DNA of 15,598 bases from Methylococcaceae bacterium UBA7658 (GTDB lineage: Bacteria; Pseudomonadota; Gammaproteobacteria; Methylococcales; Methylomonadaceae), in NCBI GenBank assembly GCA_002483425.1, contig DLHW01000030.1:192242-207839 (forward strand). Reading direction: 5' to 3'. Positions 8,059-15,045 of the stretch are shown one piece after another; within the stretch, counting starts at the first letter, position 1; every line of letters begins with the position of its first letter. The position numbers were made by a program, and so were the translations under genes. The notes beneath the pieces are model-generated. The model searched no databases, had not been told where the DNA came from, and saw nothing but the letters and a program-made list of their open reading frames with translations.

Positions 8059-8982
8059 TCAATCCGGTTTGAGCGCCCTTAGAACAGCGTTCCGGTCCAA
8101 ACTAGGCGCTAGGAGTTGAATAAAATCGAAGACGTAACCGCGCAAAAAAGCATCGCGGCGAAATCCAAGATAAGTTGTGCTGGCAGGGAATAAATGCCCG
8201 GCGTCCAGCATGGTTAAGTTAATGTCCCGCTCAGGATCGTAGGCCATGGTAGCGAGCAAACCGATGCCCAGCCCTAAATTGACGTAAGTCTTGATAACAT
8301 CGGCGTCAATCGCGGTTAACACGACTTTCGGTTCGAGACCGGCATTATGAAAAGTCTGGTTAACGAGCGAACCGCCGGTGAATGCAAAATCATAGGTTAT
8401 CAAAGGATAATGGGCGATTTTTTGGAGCGTAAGCGGGGAATCCGTCAACAACGGATGGCCTTCTTGGGCGACTATGCACCGGTTCCATCGATAACAGGGT
8501 AGGCAGAGCAGTTTCTCGTCGGCGCTGATGGTCTCTGTAGCAATGCCGATATCCGCTTCTCCGCTTTCAACTTGTTCCGCTACTTGTGCCGGGTTGCCTT
8601 GATGGATGGTTAACGCCACATCCGGGTACTGCTGCATAAACTGTTTAACGGCAGGCGGCAAAAAATACCGCGCCTGAGTATGCGTTGTTGCGATGGTTAA
8701 AGCGCCTTTATCGTTTTGGGTATATTCCGCGCCGACGCGCTTGATATTTTCCAATTCGTGTAATGCCCGCTCGGCTAATTTAACGATGATTTCGCCCGGT
8801 TCGGTGATACCGGTCAGACGTTTGCCGCTGCGCTGGAAAATTTGCAGCTTGAGTTCTTCTTCAAGCAATTGAATTTGCCTGCTCACCCCGGACTGCGAGG
8901 TATACAAGGCTTCGGAAGCATGGGAAATGCTTAAGCCTTGCCGTACGATTTCGCGGATGTAACGCAGTTGAATCAGATTCAT
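8059..8982 (-). CDS. CysB-family LysR-type transcriptional regulator
   Basis: A LysR-type DNA-binding regulator of the CysB/Cbl group, which respond to sulfur metabolites such as N-acetylserine or sulfate-type anions. With the ATG at 8980-8982 it has 307 residues and starts MNLIQLRYIREIV, in line with CysB. An upstream ATG at 9075 would add 31 residues unlike the family. The winged helix-turn-helix occupies about 1-60 (ALYTSQSGVSRQIQLLEEELKLQIFQRSGK). The effector domain has ATTHTQARYFLP (Thr100, Thr102 and Gln103 match the CysB anion-binding positions), LPCYRWNRCIV, TAIDADVIKTYVNLGLGIGLLA and LGFRRDAFLRGYVFDFIQLLAP, all CysB hallmarks. It is divergent from the TauE/SafE-like gene at 9318, which it may control. 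Whether it is the global CysB or a local paralogue cannot be told from one window. Confidence 0.9.
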   Translation of the reverse strand: MNLIQLRYIREIVRQGLSISHASEALYTSQSGVSRQIQLLEEELKLQIFQRSGKRLTGITEPGEIIVKLAERALHELENIKRVGAEYTQNDKGALTIATTHTQARYFLPPAVKQFMQQYPDVALTIHQGNPAQVAEQVESGEADIGIATETISADEKLLCLPCYRWNRCIVAQEGHPLLTDSPLTLQKIAHYPLITYDFAFTGGSLVNQTFHNAGLEPKVVLTAIDADVIKTYVNLGLGIGLLATMAYDPERDINLTMLDAGHLFPASTTYLGFRRDAFLRGYVFDFIQLLAPSLDRNAVLRALKPD

Positions 8983-9094
8983 GACGTGCGGGTTAATTGA
9001 AGTCAATATCGGCTTAGTAACGAGAGGGCATACGTTACATCTTCGTAAAGGAAACTCTGAACAAGTTAGTTCCATTCATAACCTGAAGGTCACA

Positions 9095-9177
9095 AGTGGT
9101 TCGACAGGTTCACTACGAACGGAATCAACCACTTACCGTTCGTCTTTATCTTTGGGTACTGAGTCTGTCGAAGGACT
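9095..9177. repeat. Degenerate dispersed palindromic repeat
   Basis: The left arm has GGTTCGACAGGTTCA and CGAACGG; the right arm has CCGTTCG and TGAGTCTGTCGAAGGACT. The arms are inverted copies with about a dozen extra bases in the right arm. CGAACGG (9116-9122) and CCGTTCG (9136-9142) pair exactly around a short loop, and AAGTGGTT (9094-9101) also pairs with AACCACTT (9127-9134). Repeats of the form TTCGACAGGCTCA...CGAACGG, with the mirror image, are scattered through intergenic regions of many gammaproteobacteria; I recognise the pattern but cannot count copies in this genome. The degeneracy suggests an old, immobile copy. Confidence 0.7.
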
Positions 9178-9214
9178 TAATCAGAGGTTCCTAAAATTTA
9201 AATAAAAATACGGT

Positions 9215-9243
9215 TATCTTTATGCTATTAGAGCATAAAGATA
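9215..9243. promoter_or_regulatory. Perfect 12-bp inverted repeat, candidate operator
   Basis: TATCTTTATGCT (9215-9226) and AGCATAAAGATA (9232-9243) are exact inverted copies around the 5-nt centre ATTAG. The site lies 75 bp before the tauE-like start codon and about 230 bp before the LysR-type start. No T-run follows on either strand, so it is unlikely to be an intrinsic terminator. LysR-type regulators often bind imperfect dyads in such divergent regions. A dyad this perfect could equally serve another dimeric repressor. Confidence 0.5.
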
Positions 9244-9317
9244 GCTAAACATGTTATAAAAAACAGAATATATTGCTGCTATATTACCTTCGACTTCATT
9301 TTTAATATTAGGATAAA

Positions 9318-10136
9318 ATGAATATGGACTTAATGTATTCTATTTCAGGATTCGCCGTCGGTTTGCTGGTCGGCATTACAGGTGTGGGCGGCGGCTCATT
9401 AATGACGCCGTTACTGGTATTTTTGTTCGGTTTTAAACCCGCCGTGGCTGTAGGGACCGATCTGCTCTATGCGGCGATTACCAAAACCGGCGGCGTATTT
9501 GTGCATCACGGCAAGCACGGATCGGTCGATTGGCGCATCGTCGGCTGGCTGGGATTGGGTAGCATCCCGTTTGCGTTACTGACGCTTTATGCGATTAAAC
9601 ATCTCATGTCGATCGGCAAAGAAATCACCGGTATGATTACATATTCGCTCGGCATCGCATTGATTTTGACCGCACTCGCGATCATTGTCCGCGTCCTATT
9701 GCAACGGAGAGCGAAAATTAAGGCGCAAATCGACGACGATCATAGCAATATCGAAAATGCCGGCCGGTTTTCGCCGCGCTTTGAAGTCCCGGCAACGATA
9801 CTGACCGGCATAGTCCTGGGTGTGTTAGTGACCTTATCTTCCGTCGGCGCCGGCGCACTGGGCACGGTCGCCTTGATGTTTTTGTATCCGCGCATGACCA
9901 CATTAAAAATTGTCGGCACCGATCTGGCTCATGCAATACCGTTAACGGCAGTAGCCGGACTAGGTCACCTCAGTTTAGGCAATGTCGATTTGGTATTATT
10001 GGGCAGTTTGCTGATAGGTTCTTTACCCGGCATTTGGGTCGGAAGCCATTTAAGCGCAAAAATCCCCGAACAATACTTACGTCCGGCGTTAGCATCGATG
10101 CTTTTGCTAATCGGACTTAAGTTTGTCATGCAGTGA
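9318..10136 (+). CDS. TauE/SafE-family membrane exporter
   Basis: An inner-membrane protein of 272 residues with about eight hydrophobic segments. It belongs to the TauE/SafE family, whose members are linked to export of sulfite, sulfoacetate or other organosulfur anions. The two internal halves each carry the family motif: GITGVGGGSLMTP (19-31) with VGTDLLYAAITK (45-56) in the first, and SSVGAGALGTVAL with VGTDLAHAIPLT (about 199-210) in the second. A charged cytoplasmic linker around residues 128-155 separates the halves. AGGAT lies 5 nt before the ATG at 9318, which supports that start. A hairpin terminator follows at 10213-10230. The divergent neighbour is a CysB-like regulator, which makes a sulfur-anion substrate plausible, but the exact substrate is not shown by sequence. 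Confidence 0.9.
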   Translation: MNMDLMYSISGFAVGLLVGITGVGGGSLMTPLLVFLFGFKPAVAVGTDLLYAAITKTGGVFVHHGKHGSVDWRIVGWLGLGSIPFALLTLYAIKHLMSIGKEITGMITYSLGIALILTALAIIVRVLLQRRAKIKAQIDDDHSNIENAGRFSPRFEVPATILTGIVLGVLVTLSSVGAGALGTVALMFLYPRMTTLKIVGTDLAHAIPLTAVAGLGHLSLGNVDLVLLGSLLIGSLPGIWVGSHLSAKIPEQYLRPALASMLLLIGLKFVMQ

Positions 10137-10212
10137 TATCGAATCATAATTTTGTGCAAGAAGATTAAAAAAAACGCAGCTTGATTTTACTTGTGTGTTT
10201 ATCTGTCAAGAG

Positions 10213-10230
10213 CGGGCTATGCCCGTTTTT
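10213..10230 (+). terminator. Rho-independent terminator after the tauE-like gene
   Basis: CGGGC (10213-10217) and GCCCG (10221-10225) form a GC-only stem around TAT, followed directly by five T. It lies 77 bp after the tauE-like stop and 6 bp before the end of the convergent GGDEF gene. The minus strand lacks a T-run after the stem, so it serves mainly the plus-strand gene. Confidence 0.75.
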
Positions 10231-10235
10231 GATAA

Positions 10236-11177
10236 CTAATGCCTAACACAATTCCTGCCTGCTTGTTTAGCTTGGTATAACTGGTTGTCTGCCGCGTCAA
10301 TTAAGGCGTGTAGCGTTGAATTTTGATGATTGACCGCCAAACCGATGGAAATGGTAATGCCTGGAAGTAACTTCCCTTCAACTTGCAAAATGGTTTTAGC
10401 GGCAATGTTTTGGCGGATTCGTTCGGCTACTTGGACGCCCTCATCTAATACCGTATTCGGCAAAATAATTAAAAACTCCTCGCCGCCGTAACGAGAGGCG
10501 TAGTCTTGCGGCCGGATCGAATTTCTTAGACAATTCGCAATTGCGATAAGCACTTGATCGCCCGCTGAGTGTCCCAAGTTATCGTTATAAGCTTTAAAAT
10601 GGTCCACATCGATCAAAAGAAGGCACAAGGTCTGCTTTTTTTCAATTGTATCGCTCAAAATAGCGGCGAGTCCTTGGTCTAACCAGCGCCGGTTGTAAAG
10701 TCCTGTCAACGCATCGGTTGTTGCATGATTCGTAAGCTCGCCAATTTTAGAGGTATGGTTCACCATGCATTCCGTATTGGCTTTTATCCAACGCGTTAAG
10801 ATCCTCAATAGGTTACGTATGACCGGATTCGCTTCGGCAATCAGATCGAGCAACAAAGCGCGATGAACCGGAAATACCCGGCACACATTCTTGGCTAAAA
10901 CATAAGCCGACGGATTGCTTTGATCGATAATCGACATTTCGCCGACCGTGACGCCGGGTTCTATGACTCTTACTTCCGGAGAATTCAATGTTTCAAAATG
11001 TAAAGCGAGCATTCCGGATAATAAGACGTAAACAAATTTATTTTCGATATCCGGCGCTAGTAGAATATCGCCCGGATTAAGTTCTATGACTTTATTTTGA
11101 GAGACTAGTGTTTGAAGTATTTCTTCGGGAACATCTTTAAACAATTCTGTTTTGGTCAGTTCGTGAAAGATGTCCAT
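10236..11177 (-). CDS. Diguanylate cyclase with N-terminal cyclic-nucleotide-binding-like domain
   Basis: A soluble signalling protein of 313 residues. Residues about 8-125 form a CRP-type cyclic-nucleotide-binding fold (LFKDVPEEILQTLV, PGDILLAP, YVLLSGML, then the phosphate-cassette region GEMSIIDQSNPSAYVLA at 79-95). A short helical linker leads to a GGDEF domain (about 152-311) with DALTGLYNRRWLDQ, LLIDVDHFKAYND and an intact GGEEF active-site loop at 231-235, so it should convert two GTP into c-di-GMP. RPQD at 222-225, five residues before the loop, is a canonical inhibitory I-site for product feedback. The arginine that normally holds the cyclic phosphate appears replaced by proline (residue 89), so cAMP may not be the ligand. 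There is no membrane segment. It is convergent with the tauE-like gene and divergent from the SIMPL gene, so it is probably monocistronic. Confidence 0.93.
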   Translation of the reverse strand: MDIFHELTKTELFKDVPEEILQTLVSQNKVIELNPGDILLAPDIENKFVYVLLSGMLALHFETLNSPEVRVIEPGVTVGEMSIIDQSNPSAYVLAKNVCRVFPVHRALLLDLIAEANPVIRNLLRILTRWIKANTECMVNHTSKIGELTNHATTDALTGLYNRRWLDQGLAAILSDTIEKKQTLCLLLIDVDHFKAYNDNLGHSAGDQVLIAIANCLRNSIRPQDYASRYGGEEFLIILPNTVLDEGVQVAERIRQNIAAKTILQVEGKLLPGITISIGLAVNHQNSTLHALIDAADNQLYQAKQAGRNCVRH

Positions 11178-11575
11178 GTAAAAATGAGTAAATTAGAAAT
11201 TTATGAAACTTATTGATTAATAAAAATTTTTCCGAGAATAGCACCGGGATGACTAAACAGTTTTTTGCACGGCATTCATCAAACCGATTGATGTTTAACG
11301 TTGTCAGATTCGAATCGCATTCTAACGCCGGACCGAATTAATCATCATATCAGCTTATGGAAGGATGCGTACTTTCACAAGCGTTTAACACAACTAAAAG
11401 ATTGTAATAAGTAAACGGTAGAAAGCGCGTAACGGCTATTAACGTAATCCAGGTTGCTATAAATGCGATTGGTTAATGCTATGTTCATAGTGGTTATTTT
11501 AAGATCTGCGTTATTTCTTGCCGGTAGCTACATGGGCAACCGCTTAATATTGTAATTTTTTCAAAAGGAAAATAA
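11178..11575. promoter_or_regulatory. Divergent intergenic region between GGDEF and SIMPL genes
   Basis: 398 bases without a gene that should hold both promoters. TGCTATAAAT at 11455-11464 resembles an extended -10 element on the plus strand, which would leave a leader of about 105 nt before the SIMPL gene; no convincing -35 box is in register. GATTCGAATC near 11308-11317 is a 10-bp palindrome of unknown meaning. TTGCC/GGCAA around 11519-11539 can pair in the leader. Nothing else stands out. Confidence 0.3.
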
Positions 11576-12313
11576 ATGTATTATTCTGAATTACTTAAAT
11601 GTAATAATTTGCTTATTATTTTATTTATCAGCGTTTTGTCAATGTCTAACGCCTATTCGGAACCTTTTGATGCGCAACGCCCGCGTTCCATTCGTGTAAA
11701 CGGGTCGGGTAAGGTTTTTGTAGCGCCCGATAAGGCGGAATTAACCTTGTCGGTTGAAGTGCAAGCAAGAACGGCCGAATCTGCCCGTAAGCAAGCGGCT
11801 AATGCGATGGACGCGCTTATAAAAGCCGTTAAAAACGAAGGCGTTGCAGACCGCGATATACAATCGCGGTCGGTTTCCCTTTATCCCAATTATTCCTCCG
11901 ATACCGCGAATAAAATCATCGGCTACCAATTGACCAATCAAGTTTCGGTTGTTATCCGTGATATTGATAAAGCCAGCGATGTGATCGATTCCGCGGTAAG
12001 TGCCGGAGGTAATTTTACCCGCGTTCAAGGGATAGGTTTTTCAATCGAAAATCCGGATTCTGCGTTCGCCGTCGCGCGCGAAAAAGCCTACGCCAACGCG
12101 AAAATTAAAGCCGAACAATATGCAAAATTAGCAGGCGTAACCCTTGACTCGCCTTTACAGATCAGTGAAGGGAGCTATACGGCCCCGGCACCTATGCCTT
12201 ACGGCGAAATGATGATGGCGAAAACTGCAATGAGCGACGGCGCGCCGACGCCGGTGCAAGCCGGCGAGCAGGAAGTTAAAGTCGATGTAGATGTTATTTT
12301 CGGCATTCAATGA
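11576..12313 (+). CDS. SIMPL-domain (DUF541) periplasmic protein
   Basis: A 245-residue exported protein. A hydrophobic stretch (about 11-25) ending SNAYSEPF is a signal peptide without a lipobox, so the product should be periplasmic or secreted. The mature region is a SIMPL domain: RSIRVNGSGKVFVAPDKAELTLSVE at the start, then the helical EARKQAANAM-like stretch, KNEGVADRDIQSRSVSLYPNYS, GYQLTNQVSVVIRDIDKASDVIDSAVSAGGN, and AVAREKAYANAKIKAEQYAKLAGV, closing with VDVDVIFGIQ. E. coli YggE is a homologue tied to oxidative-stress phenotypes; the molecular function is not established. AAAGGA six bases before the ATG supports the start. It has its own terminator at 12343-12374 and a long upstream region, so it is likely a single-gene unit. 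Confidence 0.93.
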   Translation: MYYSELLKCNNLLIILFISVLSMSNAYSEPFDAQRPRSIRVNGSGKVFVAPDKAELTLSVEVQARTAESARKQAANAMDALIKAVKNEGVADRDIQSRSVSLYPNYSSDTANKIIGYQLTNQVSVVIRDIDKASDVIDSAVSAGGNFTRVQGIGFSIENPDSAFAVAREKAYANAKIKAEQYAKLAGVTLDSPLQISEGSYTAPAPMPYGEMMMAKTAMSDGAPTPVQAGEQEVKVDVDVIFGIQ

Positions 12314-12342
12314 TTTTAAAGTATAGTAATGAGCAAAATTAA

Positions 12343-12374
12343 CAATGCAGGAACAGGATTCCTGCATTGGTTTT
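12343..12374 (+). terminator. Rho-independent terminator after the SIMPL gene
   Basis: CAATGCAGGA (12343-12352) pairs perfectly with TCCTGCATTG (12360-12369) around a 7-nt loop, then GTTTT. It begins 30 bp after the SIMPL stop codon. The T-run is short but the 10-bp stem is exact. Confidence 0.8.
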
Positions 12375-12568
12375 AATGAATTATCGATACATGCCGGGTT
12401 GAACAACTATCGGTAAGCCGATGGATAGTATCGATCCGGTCGAATATTTTTCATTTCCGTTTACTTTGATTGTGTTCAAGGCGGGCAGGTTTTCTACTCG
12501 CACAGCAAACGGTTTGATTAAATTAAGGCAAGGATCGATAACCGTTTCGCAGCTACAAAGATAAATAA

Positions 12569-13120
12569 TTGATCGCTAAATCTTGCCTTATTCATCATCC
12601 TGAAACTGCCGATATCGCAATGAAAGCATTGTTTATCGGCGTAAAAGCCCTGTATCAAGGCGGTGAGTTGACGTTACGGTACGAGGTCTTGGGCAACATC
12701 GATTTATTGTCCATACCGGCTCCCAAACCGCCGGTCGAAACCGCCAACCTATGGCAACACACCTGTTTTGAAGCCTTTATCGCCGTTGAGGAAGAGGACG
12801 CCTACCGCGAATTTAATTTTTCGCCGTCGGGCGAGTGGGCGGCTTACGCGTTCGGCGGTTACCGTAGCCGGACAGATTGGCAAGCCAGCGGAACACCACC
12901 TATCCTTTTCAGCCGGACTCAGGGCCGGATTGTGCTAACGACTGTTATAGCCCGCCCCGGCTTACCCGATAACCCATTAAATAAATCTTACCGGCTTGGC
13001 TTGAGTGCCGTCTTAGAAACAAAAAACCGCGAACTCAGCTATTGGGCGTTGTGTCACCCATCCGGCAAGCCCGATTTCCATCACCGCAGCGGCTTTACCT
13101 TATCTTTCAACTTGGCCTGA
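12569..13120 (+). CDS. DOMON-like domain protein
   Basis: A protein of 183 residues matching the DOMON-like group known mainly from genomes. Recognisable parts are CLIHHPET near the start, ELTLRYEVLG, the strongly conserved LWQHTCFEAFI (61-71), YREFNFSPSGEWAAYAFGGYRS (79-100), and the closing SYWALCHPSGKPDFHHRSGFTLSF. No signal peptide is seen, so it should be cytoplasmic. The start is a TTG at 12569, immediately after an in-frame stop. The first ATG (12620) would remove the family-conserved HHPET segment, so I keep the TTG. The DUF1343 gene starts 15 bp after the stop, and the two probably form an operon. DOMON folds often bind heme or sugar, but nothing here shows a ligand; function unknown. 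Confidence 0.85.
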   Translation: MIAKSCLIHHPETADIAMKALFIGVKALYQGGELTLRYEVLGNIDLLSIPAPKPPVETANLWQHTCFEAFIAVEEEDAYREFNFSPSGEWAAYAFGGYRSRTDWQASGTPPILFSRTQGRIVLTTVIARPGLPDNPLNKSYRLGLSAVLETKNRELSYWALCHPSGKPDFHHRSGFTLSFNLA

Positions 13121-13135
13121 CTTTTTTTGCACACC

Positions 13136-14338
13136 ATGAAATTTGGCATCGACCGGTTTTTAGAAAACCCGGACATTCGTAAACCGCTCGCGGGAAAACG
13201 TATTGCATTACTCGCGCACCCGGCGTCCGTCACTGCCGATTTGGCGCATACCTTGGATGCCTTAGCCGAATTGCCGGATATCGAACTCAGCGCGGCTTTC
13301 GGTCCTCAACATGGTTTGCGCGGCGACAAGCAAGACAACATGATAGAGTCGCCCGATTATGTCGATCCCGTCCACGGCATACCGGTTTATAGCTTATATG
13401 GCGAAGTACGCCGTCCCACCGGCGCCATGATGGACACATTCGATATCTTGTTGGTCGATTTGCAAGACCTGGGTTGCCGCATTTACACCTTTATCACCAC
13501 ACTGCGTTACGTGTTGGAAGCGGCGGCGCAACATCATAAAACGGTTTGGATATTGGATCGCCCAAATCCCGCCGGACGGCCGGTGGAAGGTTTCAATCTG
13601 CGCCCCGGCTGGGAAAGTTTTGTCGGCGCCGGTGCGATGCCCATGCGGCACGGCTTGACCATGGCCGAATTAGCTAATTGGTTTATCGATACCTTGAAGC
13701 TGGATGTTGAATGCCAGACCGTAACGATGCAAGGCTGGCAGCCGGAGTCTTCGCCCGGTTACGGCTGGCCTTTGGGCGAACGCGCTTGGATCAACCCAAG
13801 TCCGAATGCGCCTAACTTGTGGATGGCGCGTTGTTACGCGGGCACAGTTATGCTGGAAGGTACAACCTTATCGGAAGGCCGCGGCACGACCCGTCCGCTC
13901 GAATTGTTCGGTGCGCCTGACATAGAAGCGCGGACATTGATTAATATGATGTTTCTGTTAGCGCCGCAATGGTTACACGGCTGCCGTTTGCGTGAATGCT
14001 GGTTTGAGCCGACATTCCATAAGTACGCAGGTAAACTATGTTCCGGCGTACAAATTCAGGTCGAGGATGCCGCCTATAACCATCAGAGTTTTAAGCCTTG
14101 GCGGTTACAAACGCTGGCCTTTAAAGCATTACGGTCGCTTCAACCGGATTACCCGTTATGGCGCGACTTCCCTTATGAATACGAGTTAGATCGCTTAGCC
14201 ATCGATGTGATTAACGGCTCGTCTTTGTTAAGAGAGTGGGTGGACGACAGTCAATCGATTCCTAACGATTTAGAGAAGCTAGTGCAGCAAGACGAACTGA
14301 AATGGCTGGAGGATCGGCAGCCTTATTTACTGTATTGA
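13136..14338 (+). CDS. DUF1343 / NamZ-like exo-N-acetylmuramidase family protein
   Basis: A 400-residue member of the DUF1343 family. The characterised Bacillus subtilis member NamZ removes terminal N-acetylmuramic acid from peptidoglycan fragments. Landmarks are MKFGIDRFLENP at the start, RIALLAHPASV (22-32), AFGPQHGLRGDKQDNM (54-69), DILLVDLQDLGCRIYTFITTLRY (103-125), WILDRPNPAGRPVEGF (138-153), INPSPNAPNL and EGTTLSEGRGTTRPLELFGAP. The chosen ATG gives the usual MKFGID N-terminus; a TTG three codons earlier is less likely. There is no signal peptide, unlike the secreted Bacillus enzyme, so a cytoplasmic role in recycling imported muropeptides is plausible (inference). The ribosome-binding site is poor and the gene lies 15 bp behind the DOMON-like gene, which suggests translational coupling. 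No terminator with a T-run is evident; TTGACG/CGTCAA pair across the stop codon. Confidence 0.9.
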   Translation: MKFGIDRFLENPDIRKPLAGKRIALLAHPASVTADLAHTLDALAELPDIELSAAFGPQHGLRGDKQDNMIESPDYVDPVHGIPVYSLYGEVRRPTGAMMDTFDILLVDLQDLGCRIYTFITTLRYVLEAAAQHHKTVWILDRPNPAGRPVEGFNLRPGWESFVGAGAMPMRHGLTMAELANWFIDTLKLDVECQTVTMQGWQPESSPGYGWPLGERAWINPSPNAPNLWMARCYAGTVMLEGTTLSEGRGTTRPLELFGAPDIEARTLINMMFLLAPQWLHGCRLRECWFEPTFHKYAGKLCSGVQIQVEDAAYNHQSFKPWRLQTLAFKALRSLQPDYPLWRDFPYEYELDRLAIDVINGSSLLREWVDDSQSIPNDLEKLVQQDELKWLEDRQPYLLY

Positions 14339-14576
14339 CGTTCGTGCTTCGTCAACAACATCAAGGACGTGCGCAGCAATTTTTAAATGTTTCTTAAATA
14401 ACAGATTCACCGGATGACTGTAGCGTATTTTCGGTAGCGAAAGGTCAAAAAACGTCACATGTTGATGAAGATGGGCGGTTTAGATTTTCTTGTCTATTTT
14501 ACCGGGCAATGTCGTAAATTAACTATCATATTGTTTATTATATGAATTATTTATTTTTCGAGCGTTATTATAAAGT

Positions 14577-14593
14577 TGGCATCAAATATGCTT
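14577..14593 (+). promoter_or_regulatory. Sigma-54 (-24/-12) promoter of small RNA A
   Basis: TGGCATCAAATATGCTT has the invariant GG (14578-14579) and GC (14590-14591) separated by exactly 10 bases, as in the RpoN consensus TGGCAC-N5-TTGCA/T. The start point is expected near 14603. The same arrangement recurs at 15020-15036 in front of RNA B. Confidence 0.75.
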
Positions 14594-14602
14594 AAACTAT
14601 TA

Positions 14603-14709
14603 TGAATGTAGTGGAATTACTTTCATGTTTTAGCTCCTCGTAGTAAACCTGCTTTCGTATGAAAGCGTAGCGCATTACCTTCCCCCTCGGTTGTAATGCG
14701 CTTTTTTTT
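14603..14709 (+). ncRNA. Predicted RpoN-dependent small RNA A
   Basis: A predicted transcript of about 105 nt with no reading frame of note. The 5' part can fold (ATGAA with TTCAT, then GTA with TAC). The single-stranded core TTTAGCTCCTCGT (14629-14641) is identical to RNA B. GCTTTC-GTAT-GAAAGC (14651-14666) forms a perfect 6-bp hairpin. AGCGCATTAC (14669-14678) pairs with GTAATGCGCT (14693-14702) around a C-rich 14-nt loop containing CCCCCTC, followed by a T-run to 14709, a strong intrinsic terminator. Ends are inferred from promoter and terminator. CUCCUC in the core and CCCCCUC in the loop could pair with purine-rich ribosome-binding sites. I recognise no known RNA family. Resemblance to RpoN-controlled RNAs such as Qrr, CrcZ or GlmY is limited to promoter type. 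Confidence 0.7.
14669..14709 (+). terminator. Rho-independent terminator of small RNA A
   Basis: A 10-bp perfect stem AGCGCATTAC/GTAATGCGCT with the loop CTTCCCCCTCGGTT and eight T (14702-14709). The outer stem GCGCATTA/TAATGCGC is the same as in the RNA B terminator although the loops are unrelated. Confidence 0.85.
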
Positions 14710-15019
14710 GCCTTTTTTCCAGTCGTCCGAATCAACCGCGCCCACTTCGTCCGGGCGCCTAGCCCTTCTGAAGCATTGTCAAATGCGGGAACATCAAAAC
14801 CGCTTAATTCCGGATTCTTGTTAGATTTTTTCCATTTTAGTCCAAATGTTTAAAAGTATTTTAAAGCCGGTTTGCTTCGCAATTGCGGACAAGAATTGTC
14901 ACTAATGGATCGATTTGAGCCTTGATAGCTTAAACCGGTTTTGTGGTGTGTTTGCGAAAGATAACGCTATCCTAATGATATTAAATAATAAATTAAATTT
15001 ATCATTAATTCTTAATAGA
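14710..15019. promoter_or_regulatory. Spacer between the two RNA units, with candidate activator sites
   Basis: 310 bases without a gene. Two abutting dyads lie 120-140 bp upstream of the RNA B promoter: CGCAATTGCG (14878-14887, exact palindrome) and GACAA-GAA-TTGTC (14888-14900). AAACCGGTTT (14932-14941) is a further exact 10-bp palindrome, and CCGGTTT occurs at 14867-14873. RpoN promoters need an enhancer-binding activator at about this distance, so these are candidate upstream activating sites. No assignment to a known activator is possible by eye. Confidence 0.35.
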
Positions 15020-15036
15020 TGGCATGATGTATGCTT
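15020..15036 (+). promoter_or_regulatory. Sigma-54 (-24/-12) promoter of small RNA B
   Basis: TGGCATGATGTATGCTT has GG (15021-15022) and GC (15033-15034) with the required 10-base spacing. It shares TGGCAT and TATGCTT with the promoter of RNA A. The start point is expected near 15046. Confidence 0.75.
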
Positions 15037-15045
15037 TATTTAAAA

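Larger units (their letters stand above)
8983..9317. promoter_or_regulatory. Divergent control region between cysB-like and tauE-like genes
   Basis: 335 bases between two divergently transcribed genes, so it should contain both promoters. It holds a degenerate dispersed palindromic repeat (9095-9177) and a perfect inverted repeat (9215-9243), each listed separately. AT-rich hexamers such as TATAAA near 9256 and TATATT near 9281 could be -10 elements of the plus-strand gene, but none pairs with a good -35 box. Confidence 0.4.

Noticed and set aside
8983..9075. 31-residue N-terminal extension of the CysB-like regulator from the ATG at 9075
   Set aside because: CysB proteins begin at the M-x-L-x-QLRYI segment, which matches the ATG at 8982; the extension is unlike the family.
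5056..11470. Shared 14-mer CTATAAATGCGATT at 5056-5069 and 11457-11470
   Set aside because: A match of this length is expected about once by chance in a window of this size, and the flanks do not align.
14335..14355. TTGACG/CGTCAA hairpin across the DUF1343 stop codon as a terminator
   Set aside because: The stem is only 6 bp with a 9-nt loop and no T-run follows.
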